64,000 nucleotides of DNA from CAJQQK01 sp963696075 (GCA_963696075.1 CAVOJD010000029.1:496001-560000); one strand, 5' to 3'. Positions 19,652 through 28,990 are shown, counted from the stretch's first letter. Numbers and translations: made by a program. Notes: generated by a model not told the origin, from the letters alone.

Positions 19652-20773
19652 ATGCTCGATTTCACACCTTTGACGGATCGTTTGGGTGATGCGGGCGCCG
19701 CCGTTCTGGTGGGCGCGGTGGTTGGCGCCTTGTTCGGTATCCTCGCCCAGCAGAGCCGTTTCTGCCTGCGCGCCGCCGTCCACGACGTCTCCCGGTCTGA
19801 ATATCGCGGCAGCCTTGGCCTCTGGCTCGCAGCGTTCGGCGCAGCCATCGCCCTGACCCAGTCTCTCGTCGCAGCCGACCTGATCGATACCTTCGCCGTG
19901 CGTCCCTTGAACGAGGCGCCAAGCCTCTCCGGCGCCGTTGTCGGCGGCCTCCTGTTCGGTGCCGGCATGATGCTCGCAAATGGCTGCGCCAGCCGCCACC
20001 TCATCCTCGCCGGCACCGGCAATCTGCGCGCCGTCGCCGTATTCGCGCTCTTTGCGCTGACGGCACTCGCGACGATTTCAGGCCCGCTGGCGCCCGTGCA
20101 GCAGGCAATCGCGGGGGCGTGGCGTCTCGATCAGTCAGCCGGCCATGCCTTGGCACTCGCCGGGGAGCGCCCATCGACGGGGATCGCACTCGGCCTCGCG
20201 GTCCTGGCCGCCGGTCTCTGGCTGGCCTATCGCGGACGCCACTCAGGACTGCGCCTCGCAGCGGGCATCGGCGTCGGGTTTGTGCTGGCACTTGGCTGGT
20301 TCCTGACGACGGCGCTCTCGCGCCACACCTTCGAGCCGACCCAGGTCGAAAGCGCAGCCTTCACCGCACCCGCGGCCCATCTCGCAAGCCTCATGATGGC
20401 GCCGGGCGAGGCGGTCCTGGGCTTCGACACCGGCTTCCTGCCAGCCGTCCTGATCGGCGCCTTCATTGCAGCCGCCGTCACTCGTGAGGTGCAGATCACT
20501 TGGTTCCCGAGCCTCGCCGTCGCCCTGCGTTACGCAGCCGGTGCCGTCCTGATGGGCTTTGGCGGGGTTCTGGCGATCGGGTGTTCGGTCGGCGGGCTTG
20601 CCAACGCGACGGTCATGATCACGGCGTCTCTGTTGGCCCTGGCGGCCATGTGGGCCGGCGCACTGGCAACCGACCGCCTGATGACCATTTCCTGGCAGGG
20701 CCTTCTCGATGGCTATCGCGATCACACCGCGCGCACGCAACAAGGCCTCATCGCCCATCACGTTGGAGACTAG
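19652..20773 (+). CDS. YeeE/YedE family sulfur-compound transporter
   Basis: A 373-residue inner-membrane protein built from two related halves, as in the thiosulfate importer YeeE. Characteristic Cys motifs are QQSRFCLRAA (half 1, about residue 35), GCASRHL, and FGGVLAIGCSVGGLANAT (half 2). These cysteines are the relay that passes thiosulfate through the channel in characterised YeeE proteins. ATG 19652 has GGGA 6 bases upstream. It converges on a secreted DsrE-like protein, consistent with a shared role in sulfur handling. A strong terminator follows. Confidence 0.88.
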   Translation: MLDFTPLTDRLGDAGAAVLVGAVVGALFGILAQQSRFCLRAAVHDVSRSEYRGSLGLWLAAFGAAIALTQSLVAADLIDTFAVRPLNEAPSLSGAVVGGLLFGAGMMLANGCASRHLILAGTGNLRAVAVFALFALTALATISGPLAPVQQAIAGAWRLDQSAGHALALAGERPSTGIALGLAVLAAGLWLAYRGRHSGLRLAAGIGVGFVLALGWFLTTALSRHTFEPTQVESAAFTAPAAHLASLMMAPGEAVLGFDTGFLPAVLIGAFIAAAVTREVQITWFPSLAVALRYAAGAVLMGFGGVLAIGCSVGGLANATVMITASLLALAAMWAGALATDRLMTISWQGLLDGYRDHTARTQQGLIAHHVGD

Positions 20774-20817
20774 GACGAGACGGCGAAGCGCCTTCGCAAT
20801 CTGACCTCCCAACGTGT

Positions 20818-20854
20818 CGCCCGGCCGAACCCCGAAATCGGCCGGGCGCTTTTC
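20818..20854 (+). terminator. intrinsic terminator after the YeeE-like gene
   Basis: An 11-bp perfect stem (CGCCCGGCCGA, 20818-20828, with 20838-20848), a 9-base loop and a short T tract. It lies about 45 bp after the YeeE stop and 23 bp before the end of the convergent dsrE-like gene. Confidence 0.85.
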
Positions 20855-20876
20855 TGTCTCTCGCCTCTTCCCGCTC

Positions 20877-21368
20877 TTACGGCTTGATGTAGGCGTAACC
20901 CTGAGCCTGCAGCTTCGCGACCTCGGCGACGCCGCTCGGGACGATGTCTTTCTCCGAGACATCGTAGAGGTGCTCGGTGTAGCTGATCTTGCGGCCCTTG
21001 AGCGTGTTGTTGCACACGTTGAACGCGACGCCCTGCTGCTTGAGACCATCGATCCTGGCCGTCATGTTCACATCGGCGTTGCCGTGTTTCATGTTCTTGG
21101 TCTTGCCGATGAATTCCGGCTCAAGCAGCAACGCCAGGCCGTTGCCATGCAGCACGACCTTGAGATCCAGGTTCTCCTTGCCGACCGCATTGATATGGTT
21201 CTGGATATTCCTGAGCGCGCCAGCCTGCGCTTTGGGATCGTCATAGTTGATGTGATAGACGACCTTTTGTTTGGCGTAGCCTTCACCAGCGACGCCATCA
21301 ACGGCCTGCCCGAAGATCATGGCCGTCGCCATCACGGCGGCGGCCATCGCGAACATGAAACGTCTCAT
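20877..21368 (-). CDS. exported DsrE-family protein
   Basis: A 163-residue protein with an N-terminal signal peptide (residues 1-28, MFAMAAAVMATAMIFGQA core) and a DsrE-like fold. VVYHINYDDP opens the domain, followed by LKVVLHGNGLALLL and GVAFNVCNNTLKGRKI, where the Cys matches the position of the sulfur-carrying Cys in DsrE/TusD relatives. It is therefore a periplasmic candidate for binding sulfur species. GGAGG lies just upstream of the ATG. It converges on the YeeE-like transporter. Confidence 0.85.
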   Translation of the reverse strand: MRRFMFAMAAAVMATAMIFGQAVDGVAGEGYAKQKVVYHINYDDPKAQAGALRNIQNHINAVGKENLDLKVVLHGNGLALLLEPEFIGKTKNMKHGNADVNMTARIDGLKQQGVAFNVCNNTLKGRKISYTEHLYDVSEKDIVPSGVAEVAKLQAQGYAYIKP

Positions 21369-21663
21369 TCGTTTCCTCCAAAGGTTTCTTCATTGCGCCC
21401 GGCTTCAGTGTCCGGCCAGGCAACGACTATGCGCGCCGACTGGCCGCGATCAAAGGTGAGAATGTCCCCCTTGCCACGGCTTCGACCGGCAGCCGGTCAT
21501 GGCCGCCTGCCGTGCAGCCGCCGTGCGCATGTGGGCGGCTGGAGTCTTGAATGGAACAATTTTCTGGTTTTGGCGAGTATGATGCGGCATATATAGGAAA
21601 ATATTCCAACAATAGTGCGTTGTACGTCCGGCGTTCCGGATCGTTGCGCGCGAAAGGACTGCG

Positions 21664-22122
21664 ATGATGCTCGACGAAATCGACCGAAAGATCCTGATCA
21701 GCCTGCAGGAAGATGCCACCCGTCCGCTCGAGGATGTGGCCCGCCGCGTCGGTTCGTCGAAGACGCCGGTGTGGAACCGCATCAAAAAGATGAAGGACCA
21801 GGGCGTCATCCGCAGCCAGGTCGCGATCCTCGAGCCGGAGGCCGTCGGCCTTGGGTGCTGTTTCTACGTGCTGGTGCGCACCGCGCGCCACGACGCGGAA
21901 TGGATCGACCAGTTCCTCCACGCCCTCCAGCGCCGCCCCGAAATCCTCGAGGCGCACCGCCTGGCCGGCGACGTCGATTACATCCTCAAGGTGCGCGTCT
22001 CGGACCCGGCCGCCTACGACGCCTTCTACCGCTCGCTGACGGCCGACATCTCGATCTTCAACGTCACGTCGCTGCTCTCGATGGAAGAGATCATTTCAAG
22101 GACGGCGCTGGATTTGACGTGA
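21664..22122 (+). CDS. Lrp/AsnC family transcriptional regulator
   Basis: A 152-residue feast/famine regulator. Residues 1-60 form the helix-turn-helix (LDEIDRKILISLQEDATRPL, then VARRVGSSKTPVWNRIKKM), and residues 65-150 form the ligand-binding RAM domain (EAHRLAGDVDYILKVRVSD). Two ATG codons are adjacent (21664 and 21667). The target genes and effector amino acid are unknown; the gene stands alone, convergent with katG. Confidence 0.93.
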   Translation: MMLDEIDRKILISLQEDATRPLEDVARRVGSSKTPVWNRIKKMKDQGVIRSQVAILEPEAVGLGCCFYVLVRTARHDAEWIDQFLHALQRRPEILEAHRLAGDVDYILKVRVSDPAAYDAFYRSLTADISIFNVTSLLSMEEIISRTALDLT

Positions 22123-22176
22123 GGGGAGGGCGGAGGGCATAGGGGGAGAGGCGCAACGCTGTGTTGCGAGCGCAAA

Positions 22177-22215
22177 AAGAAGCCGCCGCCACCCTTTCGG
22201 GCAGCGGCGGCTTTG
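22177..22215 (-). terminator. bidirectional-type terminator between lrp and katG
   Basis: A 10-bp stem (22180-22189 with 22204-22213; AAGCCGCCGC) separates the convergent lrp and katG genes. On the minus strand it is followed by a run of T residues (CTTTTTG), so it fits katG best; on the plus strand the tail is weaker (CTTTG). Confidence 0.75.
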
Positions 22216-22260
22216 TAGGTCGTCGTCCAGCCAGCCGGAAGGGCCGTCTGACAGCTCACA

Positions 22261-24492
22261 TCACCCCAGGTCGAACCGGTCGGCGTTCATGACCTTGTTC
22301 CAGGCGGCGACGAAGTCCGTGACGAAACGGTCCTTCATGTCGGCCTGGGCATAGACTTCGGCAAGCGCGCGAAGTTGCGAGTTCGAGCCGAATACGAGGT
22401 CGACGCGGGTCGCGGTCCACTTCTTGGTGCCCGACTTGCGGTCTGTGCCCTCGAACGTGTCGGCATCCTTGGAGGTTGCCTTCCACTCCGTGCCCATGTC
22501 GCAGACATTCACGAAGAAGTCGTTGGTGAGCTGGCCCGGGCGGTCGGTGAAGACGCCGTGACTCGAGCCCCCGTAGTTGCCGCCGAGGACGCGCATGCCA
22601 CCGACGAGTGCCGTCATCTCCGGCGCGGTCAGCGTCAGGAGTTGGGCCTTGTCGACCAGCATCGCTTCCGCCGAGACGGTGTACTTCGCCTTCGCGTAAT
22701 TGCGGAAACCGTCGGCTTCGGGCTCAAGCGGCTCGAAGGATTCAGCATCCGTCTGCTCCGCCGTTGCATCCATCCGGCCCGGCGTGAAGGGCACGTCGAC
22801 CGTATGGCCGGCATCCTTAGCCGCCTTCTCGACCGCAGCCGCACCGCCGAGCACGATCAGGTCGGCAAGCGAAACTTTTTTGCCGCCAGAGGCAGAGCCG
22901 TTGAACGCAGTCTGGATACCTTCGAGTGCCGAAAGCACCTTTGAAAGCTGGGCCGGCTGGTTGACCTCCCAATCCTTCTGCGGTGCAAGCCGAACCCGGG
23001 CGCCATTCGCGCCGCCGCGCTTGTCAGAGGTACGGAACGTCGAGGCAGACGCCCACGCCGTCTGCACCAGTTCTGAGACAGAGAGCCCGGAGGCGAGGAT
23101 CTTAGCTTTGAGATCCTTGATGTCGGCTGCATCGACCAGCGCGTGATCGCAGGCCGGGATCGGGTCCTGCCAGATCAGATCTTCTGCCGGCACTTCCGGC
23201 CCGAGGTAGCGTGACTTCGGACCCATGTCGCGGTGCGTGAGTTTGAACCACGCCCGCGCCCACGCATCGGCGAACTGGTCGGGGTTCTGATGGAAGCGGC
23301 GCGAGATCTTCTCGTAGGCCGGGTCCATCCGCATCGCCATGTCGGCGGTCGACATGAAGATCGGCACCTTCTTCGAGGGATCCGCCGCATCCGGCGCCAT
23401 GTCCTCTTCCTGGAGATCCTTCGGCGTCCAGACCCATGCGCCGGCTGGGCTCTTCACCAGTTCCCAGTCGTATTTGAAGAGAACGTCAAAGTAGCCGTTG
23501 TCCCACTGGATCGGGTTGGACGTCCACGCGCCTTCGAGGCCGGAGGTGATCGTGTCACCGCCCTTGCCGCTGCCGTGGGTGGAGAGCCACCCGAAGCCCA
23601 TCGCCTCCATGGGGGCAGCTTCCGGTTCCGGGCCGACGTGGGCGGCATCACCCGCACCATGCATCTTGCCGAACGTGTGACCGCCCGCCGTCAGCGCGAC
23701 GGTTTCTTCATCGTTCATCGCCATGCGCGCGAACGTGATGCGGATGTCGCGGCCGGAGGCGACCGGGTCCGGCTTGCCGTCGGGGCCTTCCGGATTGACG
23801 TAGATGAGACCCATCTGCACGGCGGCAAGCGGGTTCACGAGCTTCTCGGCGCCGGCATCACTGCCGTCGAGATCGCGGCGTCCGCCATAGCGGCTGTCGG
23901 GGTTGTCGCTGACCGCCAGCCACTCTTTTTCCGCACCCCAGTAGATGTCTTCTTCCGGCTCCCAGATGTCTTCGCGCCCGCCGGCGAAACCGAACGTCGG
24001 CCCGCCCATGGATTCGATCGCGACATTGCCCGCCAGGATCATCAGGTCGGCCCACGAGAGCTTGTTGCCGTACTTCTGCTTGATCGGCCAGAGCAGGCGT
24101 CGGGCCTTGTCGAGGTTGCCGTTGTCGGGCCAGCTGTTGAGGGGGGCAAAGCGCTGCGAGCCGGAGGCGCCGCCACCGCGGCCATCTGCCGTGCGATAGG
24201 TGCCGGCGCTATGCCAGGCCATGCGGATGAAAAGCCCGCCGTAGTGGCCATAATCAGCCGGCCACCACTCCTGGCTGTCCGTCATCAGCGCAGTCAGGTC
24301 CGCCTTCACCGCGGCGAGGTCGAGCTTCTTGAATTCCTCGGCGTAGTTGAACGCTGCGCCCATCGGATCGCCCGCCGGCGGGTTCTGATGCAGCATTTTG
24401 AGGTTGAGCTGGTTCGGCCACCAGTCACGGTTCGATTGCATGCCGAAGAGTGATGCCCCGTGCATGATCGGGCATTTTCTTTCGCCGTCCAT
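22261..24492 (-). CDS. katG: catalase-peroxidase
   Basis: KatG is a heme enzyme that destroys hydrogen peroxide. The distal triad is in LFIRMAWHSAGTYR (Arg90, Trp93, His94). The Tyr and Met of the Met-Tyr-Trp crosslink are in GLIYVNPEGPDG and RMAMNDEET, and the proximal heme ligand is in TAGGHTFGKMHGAG. The second, non-catalytic peroxidase-like half follows. ATG 24492 has GAGGAAAG upstream and gives 743 residues, the usual size; the open frame extends further but without a signal. It is divergent from oxyR, whose product is the expected activator. Confidence 0.97.
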   Translation of the reverse strand: MDGERKCPIMHGASLFGMQSNRDWWPNQLNLKMLHQNPPAGDPMGAAFNYAEEFKKLDLAAVKADLTALMTDSQEWWPADYGHYGGLFIRMAWHSAGTYRTADGRGGGASGSQRFAPLNSWPDNGNLDKARRLLWPIKQKYGNKLSWADLMILAGNVAIESMGGPTFGFAGGREDIWEPEEDIYWGAEKEWLAVSDNPDSRYGGRRDLDGSDAGAEKLVNPLAAVQMGLIYVNPEGPDGKPDPVASGRDIRITFARMAMNDEETVALTAGGHTFGKMHGAGDAAHVGPEPEAAPMEAMGFGWLSTHGSGKGGDTITSGLEGAWTSNPIQWDNGYFDVLFKYDWELVKSPAGAWVWTPKDLQEEDMAPDAADPSKKVPIFMSTADMAMRMDPAYEKISRRFHQNPDQFADAWARAWFKLTHRDMGPKSRYLGPEVPAEDLIWQDPIPACDHALVDAADIKDLKAKILASGLSVSELVQTAWASASTFRTSDKRGGANGARVRLAPQKDWEVNQPAQLSKVLSALEGIQTAFNGSASGGKKVSLADLIVLGGAAAVEKAAKDAGHTVDVPFTPGRMDATAEQTDAESFEPLEPEADGFRNYAKAKYTVSAEAMLVDKAQLLTLTAPEMTALVGGMRVLGGNYGGSSHGVFTDRPGQLTNDFFVNVCDMGTEWKATSKDADTFEGTDRKSGTKKWTATRVDLVFGSNSQLRALAEVYAQADMKDRFVTDFVAAWNKVMNADRFDLG

Positions 24493-24739
24493 GTCTTTCC
24501 TCTCAGTCTTTGTTTTTTGAACGATGCGTCCGGCCGGTCTGGCCCGACACTGGAAAAAAGTTTCACAAATCGTACTCAGGCAGCGCTGGCCAAAGGCTGT
24601 GCCGCCGCCCCGCATGCCCCGTCTTCCCCTGCGATCTATAGCCCTCTCGCGCCATCAGTCCCAATCGTTTTAAATTGGAGCGGCAATCAGAAAATCTGAT
24701 GGCCCGATCGTCCATAGCCCGACAGTCCGAAGTGCGCCC
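24493..24739. promoter_or_regulatory. katG-oxyR divergent promoter region with dyad symmetry
   Basis: The 247-bp region between divergent katG and oxyR contains a 15-bp palindrome with arms ATCAG and CTGAT (24686-24700). Just beside it lies a second dyad, CCAAT...ATTGG (24661-24678). Two ATAG half-sites occur at 24638 and 24714. These lie close to the oxyR start and are plausible OxyR contacts, but the full four-element ATAG/CTAT consensus is not present. Confidence 0.5.
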
Positions 24740-25663
24740 GTGACCGATACGATTTCTCTCAAACAGCTTCGCTATTTTGCAGCCGTCGCCCGCCACAAGC
24801 ATTTTGGCCGTGCCGCAAATCACTGCAACGTCACCCAGCCCGCGCTTTCGATGCAGGTCCGCGATCTGGAAACCGGCCTGGGTGTCAGGCTCGTCGAGCG
24901 GCGTCCGAACGGCGCGGAACTGACCGAGACCGGCATCATGATCGCTGAGCGCGCGGAAGCCATTCTGGCACAGGTGCGTGAGCTGGACGATGTGGCGCGC
25001 CATCATGACGCTATTCTCACTGGACGATTGCGGCTTGGGGTGATCCCGTCGATCGCACCTTACAGTCTGCCGCCCCTGCTGCCACACCTCAAAGCCCAGT
25101 ATCCCGCACTTGATCTGCGCATCCGCGAGACCCAGACGGCAGCCCTCGTGAGCGAGCTTGCAGCCGGCGAACTCGACGTTCTCCTGCTCGCGCTCCCCTT
25201 CGAAAGCACAAGCGAGATCGAAACGCTTGCCCTCTTCGAGGACCGCTTCTGGCTGGCCGTTCCGAAAAACTGGCCGGGCGGGCCGAAAAAGGCGACCGCC
25301 AAACCGGATTGGCTCGCCAACGACCGCCTGCTGCTGCTCGAGGAAGGCCACTGCCTGCGCGACCAGGCGCTCTCGTTCTGCGACCTGCGCCAGGTCGACA
25401 ACCTCGACACATTCGGCGCCTCGTCGCTGTCGACGATCGTCCAGATGGTCGCCAACGGCATGGGCCTGACGTTGTTGCCGGAGATGAGCCTCGACGTTGA
25501 ACTCGGACACGGCAACATCGAGGTCCGCCGTTTCGCCCCGCCAGAGCCCGTCCGCACAATCGGCCTGGCGTGGCGCAAGGGGGCTGCCCGTCGCGCCGAC
25601 TATGAGGCGCTGGGGGACTTGATCGCCAAGGTGGTGCCATCCAAAAGGCCGCGGCAACGGTAG
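24740..25663 (+). CDS. oxyR: hydrogen peroxide-sensing LysR-type regulator OxyR
   Basis: This LysR-type activator senses peroxide by disulfide formation. The helix-turn-helix is at residues 5-60 (LKQLRYFAAVARHKHFGRAA). The redox pair is in EEGHCLRDQALSFC: Cys205 and Cys214, with the same spacing as C199/C208 in E. coli OxyR. GTG 24740 is the start. Its divergence from katG and the dyads between them indicate direct control of katG. Confidence 0.95.
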   Translation: MTDTISLKQLRYFAAVARHKHFGRAANHCNVTQPALSMQVRDLETGLGVRLVERRPNGAELTETGIMIAERAEAILAQVRELDDVARHHDAILTGRLRLGVIPSIAPYSLPPLLPHLKAQYPALDLRIRETQTAALVSELAAGELDVLLLALPFESTSEIETLALFEDRFWLAVPKNWPGGPKKATAKPDWLANDRLLLLEEGHCLRDQALSFCDLRQVDNLDTFGASSLSTIVQMVANGMGLTLLPEMSLDVELGHGNIEVRRFAPPEPVRTIGLAWRKGAARRADYEALGDLIAKVVPSKRPRQR

Positions 25664-25694
25664 TTGACGCGTAACCGTTCGAACCGTGGCGCTC

Positions 25695-26861
25695 TTACTC
25701 GCAATAGCCGCGGTTGCGCCTTGGGAACATGTCGACGTGAAAATGGTTGCGGTGTGCGTCGTTGGCCTCCGGCCCGAGTGTCGTCCCGAAAATCCCACAC
25801 GCAATTCTGTGGCTGTCGCGCAGGAACCGCGCCGCATCGCGTCCTGAATCGGGGGGCGTGACGGGCGCGGGACTTATGGGGGCTGGGCGATTGCGGGGGC
25901 GTTTTGCGGATTGCCGCGCTTTGACGCCGCTAGAGGCGCGCAAACGCGCGGCGGACGGCGTCTTGTCCGGTTGAGCGCGCAGTGCAGCGGACCGGCCGGC
26001 AGCAACCTTGAGCGGGCGGCGCTGAGGGATCGGCGGCATCGTATCGGCGGTTTCCGTGTCCACCCGCGCGCGCGCCGCGCCAGCGGCCGGTCCGGCGGCC
26101 GTGACCGTCCCGGCAGTCGATATCGGTCCAGCTGTCGATATCTGTCCGGCGGCGGCGGCCGGCGGCAGGATCGGGCTGCCCGTTGCCGATGTCGATCGCG
26201 CGGCGTCGAGAAGATCGCGCCGTGTCGCGCCCCAATCGTCGAGGACCACGATGTCGCGGCCGTCGGCGAGACGGAAGCCAGCAATGTCGAGGGCGTTCGC
26301 AAACGCATGCTCACTCATGCGCGCACCAGCCCTCCCATAGCGCGTCCGGCACGCATAGGAACTGATGACGCGCACCTCGCTGACCGCGCTGTCGAGATGA
26401 CGCTCGGCCAGCGGTTTGAGGCCCTGATCAATCCATCGCGCGAGCCCCGCCACCAGGTCGCAGGTGATAACGGGGGCCGGCACGAAGCGGACCGGCGCAT
26501 CCCTGCCGATGCTCTCCAGGCGTATCGGCGCCGGCGCCCCGCATTGTCCCTCTCGCCGCGGCGTCAGGACCTCGAAGCGGGCGGATGTTTCTGCTGCAAT
26601 CGCCGCGCAGGCGCGTTTGGCATCGAGGATTTCGCTTTCCTGCCATTGATCGGGCTGGAGGGCTGCCTCGGCCGCATCCGGCGCGGGTGTAGGCAGCGGC
26701 GGGATCGGCTGCGGTCCCTGGCTCTCTTTGCTCGCGTTGGCCAAGCCGCTTGCCAACTCGCGTGCGAGCGCCGGCCCGCTCGTGCCCGTCCGCGTGAGGC
26801 CGAACGCGGCGAGGGCTGCGATCGTCAGAAGCAGGGCCATGCGTGAGCGGCCGGGCGTCAT
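25695..26861 (-). CDS. extensin-like C-terminal domain protein with low-complexity insert
   Basis: A secreted or membrane-anchored protein of 388 residues. A signal peptide or anchor (MALLLTIAALAAFGLTRTG) leads to an extensin-like (Extensin_C) domain, including CAAIAAETSARFEVL, VRVISSYACRTRYG, MSEHAFANALDIAGF and, at the C-terminus, AHRNHFHVDMFPRRNRGYCE. The domain is split by about 120 residues of Ala/Pro/Arg-rich sequence, containing short repeats such as ISTAGPISTAG, between the DIAGF and HFHVDM parts. The His/Asp pattern recalls M15 peptidases. ATG 26861 has AAGGA about 11 bases upstream; ATG 26840 is an alternative. Confidence 0.8.
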   Translation of the reverse strand: MTPGRSRMALLLTIAALAAFGLTRTGTSGPALARELASGLANASKESQGPQPIPPLPTPAPDAAEAALQPDQWQESEILDAKRACAAIAAETSARFEVLTPRREGQCGAPAPIRLESIGRDAPVRFVPAPVITCDLVAGLARWIDQGLKPLAERHLDSAVSEVRVISSYACRTRYGRAGARMSEHAFANALDIAGFRLADGRDIVVLDDWGATRRDLLDAARSTSATGSPILPPAAAAGQISTAGPISTAGTVTAAGPAAGAARARVDTETADTMPPIPQRRPLKVAAGRSAALRAQPDKTPSAARLRASSGVKARQSAKRPRNRPAPISPAPVTPPDSGRDAARFLRDSHRIACGIFGTTLGPEANDAHRNHFHVDMFPRRNRGYCE

Positions 26862-27067
26862 CGGCGAAGTCCTTATCCTGGCCCTGGTCTGGCCGCCCGG
26901 GGGGCGGCACGGTTCGCACGCCCACCCGCGCGGCGGATGATTGCCAACAGATGGGTTTGGCGATAGCACGCCATATCAAGTCAAACGCCGGTCCAACCAG
27001 ACTAAGCCGGCAAACTCGTGGCGTTGGCCTCAGCGCGTGTCCGCCGCGCCACCCCCTGGAGGGCTCG

Positions 27068-28156
27068 ATGGAAGACACTTTGATCGTTGCCCGCCGCGGC
27101 GCCCTGGCCGAAATTACGTTGAACCGGCCCCAGACGCTCAACGCCCTGAACGATGACATGCGCGGCAAGATCGTCGCGGCCCTGCCAACCTTCCCCCGCG
27201 ACCCCGAGGTCTACGCCCTGATCCTGCGTTCTGCCTCCCCGCGCGCATTCTGCGCCGGTGGCGATGTTCGCGAACTGGTTGCCCTTGCCAACGAGGATTA
27301 CGCCGCAGCCTGTGCCTCGCTCGCCTTCGAATACCAAATGAACTGGATGTTCGAATGCTTCTCGAAGCCAACCGTGTCCCTGATTGACGGCATGACGATG
27401 GGCTCCGGCGTCGGCCTCGTCCTCTACAACACGCATCGCGTCGCGGGGCCGAACTTTTCCTTCGCGATGCCCGAGACGGCGATCGGCCTGTTTCCCGACG
27501 TCGGCGCCGCCAGCGTCCTCGCGCGCCTGCCCGGCGCAATGGGCCGCTACCTCGGCCTGACCGGCCGCCGGATCAATCGCGCGGTCGCCTATCGCGTCGG
27601 CCTCATTACCCATTGCATTCAGCCTGAAGACTTCCCCGCCATAACGGCAGCCCTCGAGAATGCCGAACCCGTCGACCCGCTCCTCGATGGTCTCCATGAA
27701 GACCCAGCCCCCGGCGAAGAAGATCTGCTGGCCCTGTCGGATGTCCTCGATCAGTGCTTCTCAAAGCCGACCGTGCCGGCGATTATCGCCGAACTGGGCG
27801 AATGCGCCGCAGGTGACGGCGAGGCGGCCCGCTGGTGCCGCGGAGTGATTGAAGATCTCGCAACCCGCTGTCCGCTGTCATTGCACGTCACGCTGCGCCA
27901 TCTCGACGATTGCCGCACCCTCGACCTGCGCGAGACCCTGATCCGGGACTATCGCCTCGCCGTGCGGTTTCTGGCCGGGCCTGACTTCAAGGAAGGCGTT
28001 CGCGCCCTGCTCATCGACAAGGACAATACCCCCCGATGGCAGCACGCCAGCGCGCGCGAGGTGCCCGCGGCCGCGGTCGAGAATATGTTCCACCCGCTTG
28101 GCAATGACGATCTCGATCTCAAAACACGCGCCGAAATGCAGACTATGCGAATTTAA
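27068..28156 (+). CDS. 3-hydroxyisobutyryl-CoA hydrolase (enoyl-CoA hydratase/isomerase family)
   Basis: A 362-residue crotonase-fold enzyme with the length and motifs of 3-hydroxyisobutyryl-CoA hydrolase, which acts in valine breakdown. Motifs are LNRPQTLNALNDDM, the oxyanion-hole stretch AFCAGGDVRELV (about 60-71), IDGMTMGSGVGL, and FAMPETAIGLFPDVGA with the catalytic Glu and Asp. The HibCH-type C-terminal extension ends NMFHPLGNDDLDLKTR. ATG 27068 has GGAGG 6 bases upstream. Other crotonase activities are possible, but family length favours HibCH. Confidence 0.88.
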   Translation: MEDTLIVARRGALAEITLNRPQTLNALNDDMRGKIVAALPTFPRDPEVYALILRSASPRAFCAGGDVRELVALANEDYAAACASLAFEYQMNWMFECFSKPTVSLIDGMTMGSGVGLVLYNTHRVAGPNFSFAMPETAIGLFPDVGAASVLARLPGAMGRYLGLTGRRINRAVAYRVGLITHCIQPEDFPAITAALENAEPVDPLLDGLHEDPAPGEEDLLALSDVLDQCFSKPTVPAIIAELGECAAGDGEAARWCRGVIEDLATRCPLSLHVTLRHLDDCRTLDLRETLIRDYRLAVRFLAGPDFKEGVRALLIDKDNTPRWQHASAREVPAAAVENMFHPLGNDDLDLKTRAEMQTMRI

Positions 28157-28408
28157 TTTCGAAGGCCGCTCAACTTTCGCGCGCAGAAAACGGCCTTGCT
28201 ACAAAAAAATTTCCAAAACAAATCAGTGCTAATGGCCCGGTATCATTGCCAAATTATTTCCCAATCCCCCCCGTAACTATTCTTTTACTATAACTATTAG
28301 GGTAACGTTTAGTCAGCTTTGTCTAAAGTTCACTCAACGCCCGCAACGAAGTCCTCGAATGACACCATGCGGGTGAGGTAGGTAGTTGAATTCGAAGAGG
28401 CAAGGCAA
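28157..28408 (+). promoter_or_regulatory. AT-rich region upstream of ldtR with repeated AACTATT motifs
   Basis: This is a 252-bp gap of clearly lower GC than its neighbours. A weak hairpin just after the hydrolase gene (AAGGCCG...CGGCCTT, 28162-28197) precedes an A-run and may terminate it. Further on, TAACTATT occurs twice near 28274-28300, within a pyrimidine/AT-rich stretch, followed by GGTAACGTTTAG. These are candidate promoter and operator elements for ldtR, possibly autoregulatory. Confidence 0.45.
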
Positions 28409-28921
28409 ATGAGTATTGCGTTGGAAATGTCCCGCGCCGGAGCAAATGAAGAGCAGGAAACGACGTTTCATGGTGAGTATCAGCAGGCGCTGCGCCTGAT
28501 TGAACGTCTCCACCGCCTGTTGCTCGACGTCATCAAGGATGAGTTCGACCGCCAGGGCGGCGCTGATCTCAACAGCGTCCAGGCGCTCCTTCTCTATAAC
28601 ATCGGCGACAGCGAGCTGACCGCGGGCGAACTGAAGACGCGCGGCTATTATCTCGGCTCGAACGTCTCCTACAACCTGAAGAAGCTCGTCGACATGGGCT
28701 ACATTCACTACAAGCGCTCCGCGACGGACCGCCGCTCGGTGCGTGTCAGCCTGACCGAGCAGGGCAAGGAAGCCTGCCAGATCGTGCAGAACCTCTACGA
28801 GCGCCAGATGGGCTCGATCGAGACCGTCGGTGAAATCCGGCAGGAAGATGTGCGCGACCTGAACCGTGCCCTGGTACGCATCGAGCGCTTCTGGTCCGAC
28901 CAGATCCGCTATCGGCTCTGA
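28409..28921 (+). CDS. ldtR: MarR-family regulator LdtR
   Basis: A 170-residue MarR-type winged-helix regulator. The core reads LNSVQALLLYNIGDSELTAG, then RGYYLGSNVSYNLKKLVDMGYI (recognition helix) and the wing SATDRRSVRVSLTEQG. The sequence and the presence of an L,D-transpeptidase gene downstream match LdtR of Rhizobiales, described in Liberibacter asiaticus as the controller of ldtP, osmotic tolerance and cell-wall remodelling. A strong terminator follows, so ldtR and ldtP are separate units. Confidence 0.85.
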   Translation: MSIALEMSRAGANEEQETTFHGEYQQALRLIERLHRLLLDVIKDEFDRQGGADLNSVQALLLYNIGDSELTAGELKTRGYYLGSNVSYNLKKLVDMGYIHYKRSATDRRSVRVSLTEQGKEACQIVQNLYERQMGSIETVGEIRQEDVRDLNRALVRIERFWSDQIRYRL

Positions 28922-28990
28922 TTGACCTTTGCCGGCCTGACGTCAAAACCCACGGGGCGTCAGGTTGGCAAGATCGATCAATCAAGAGAA

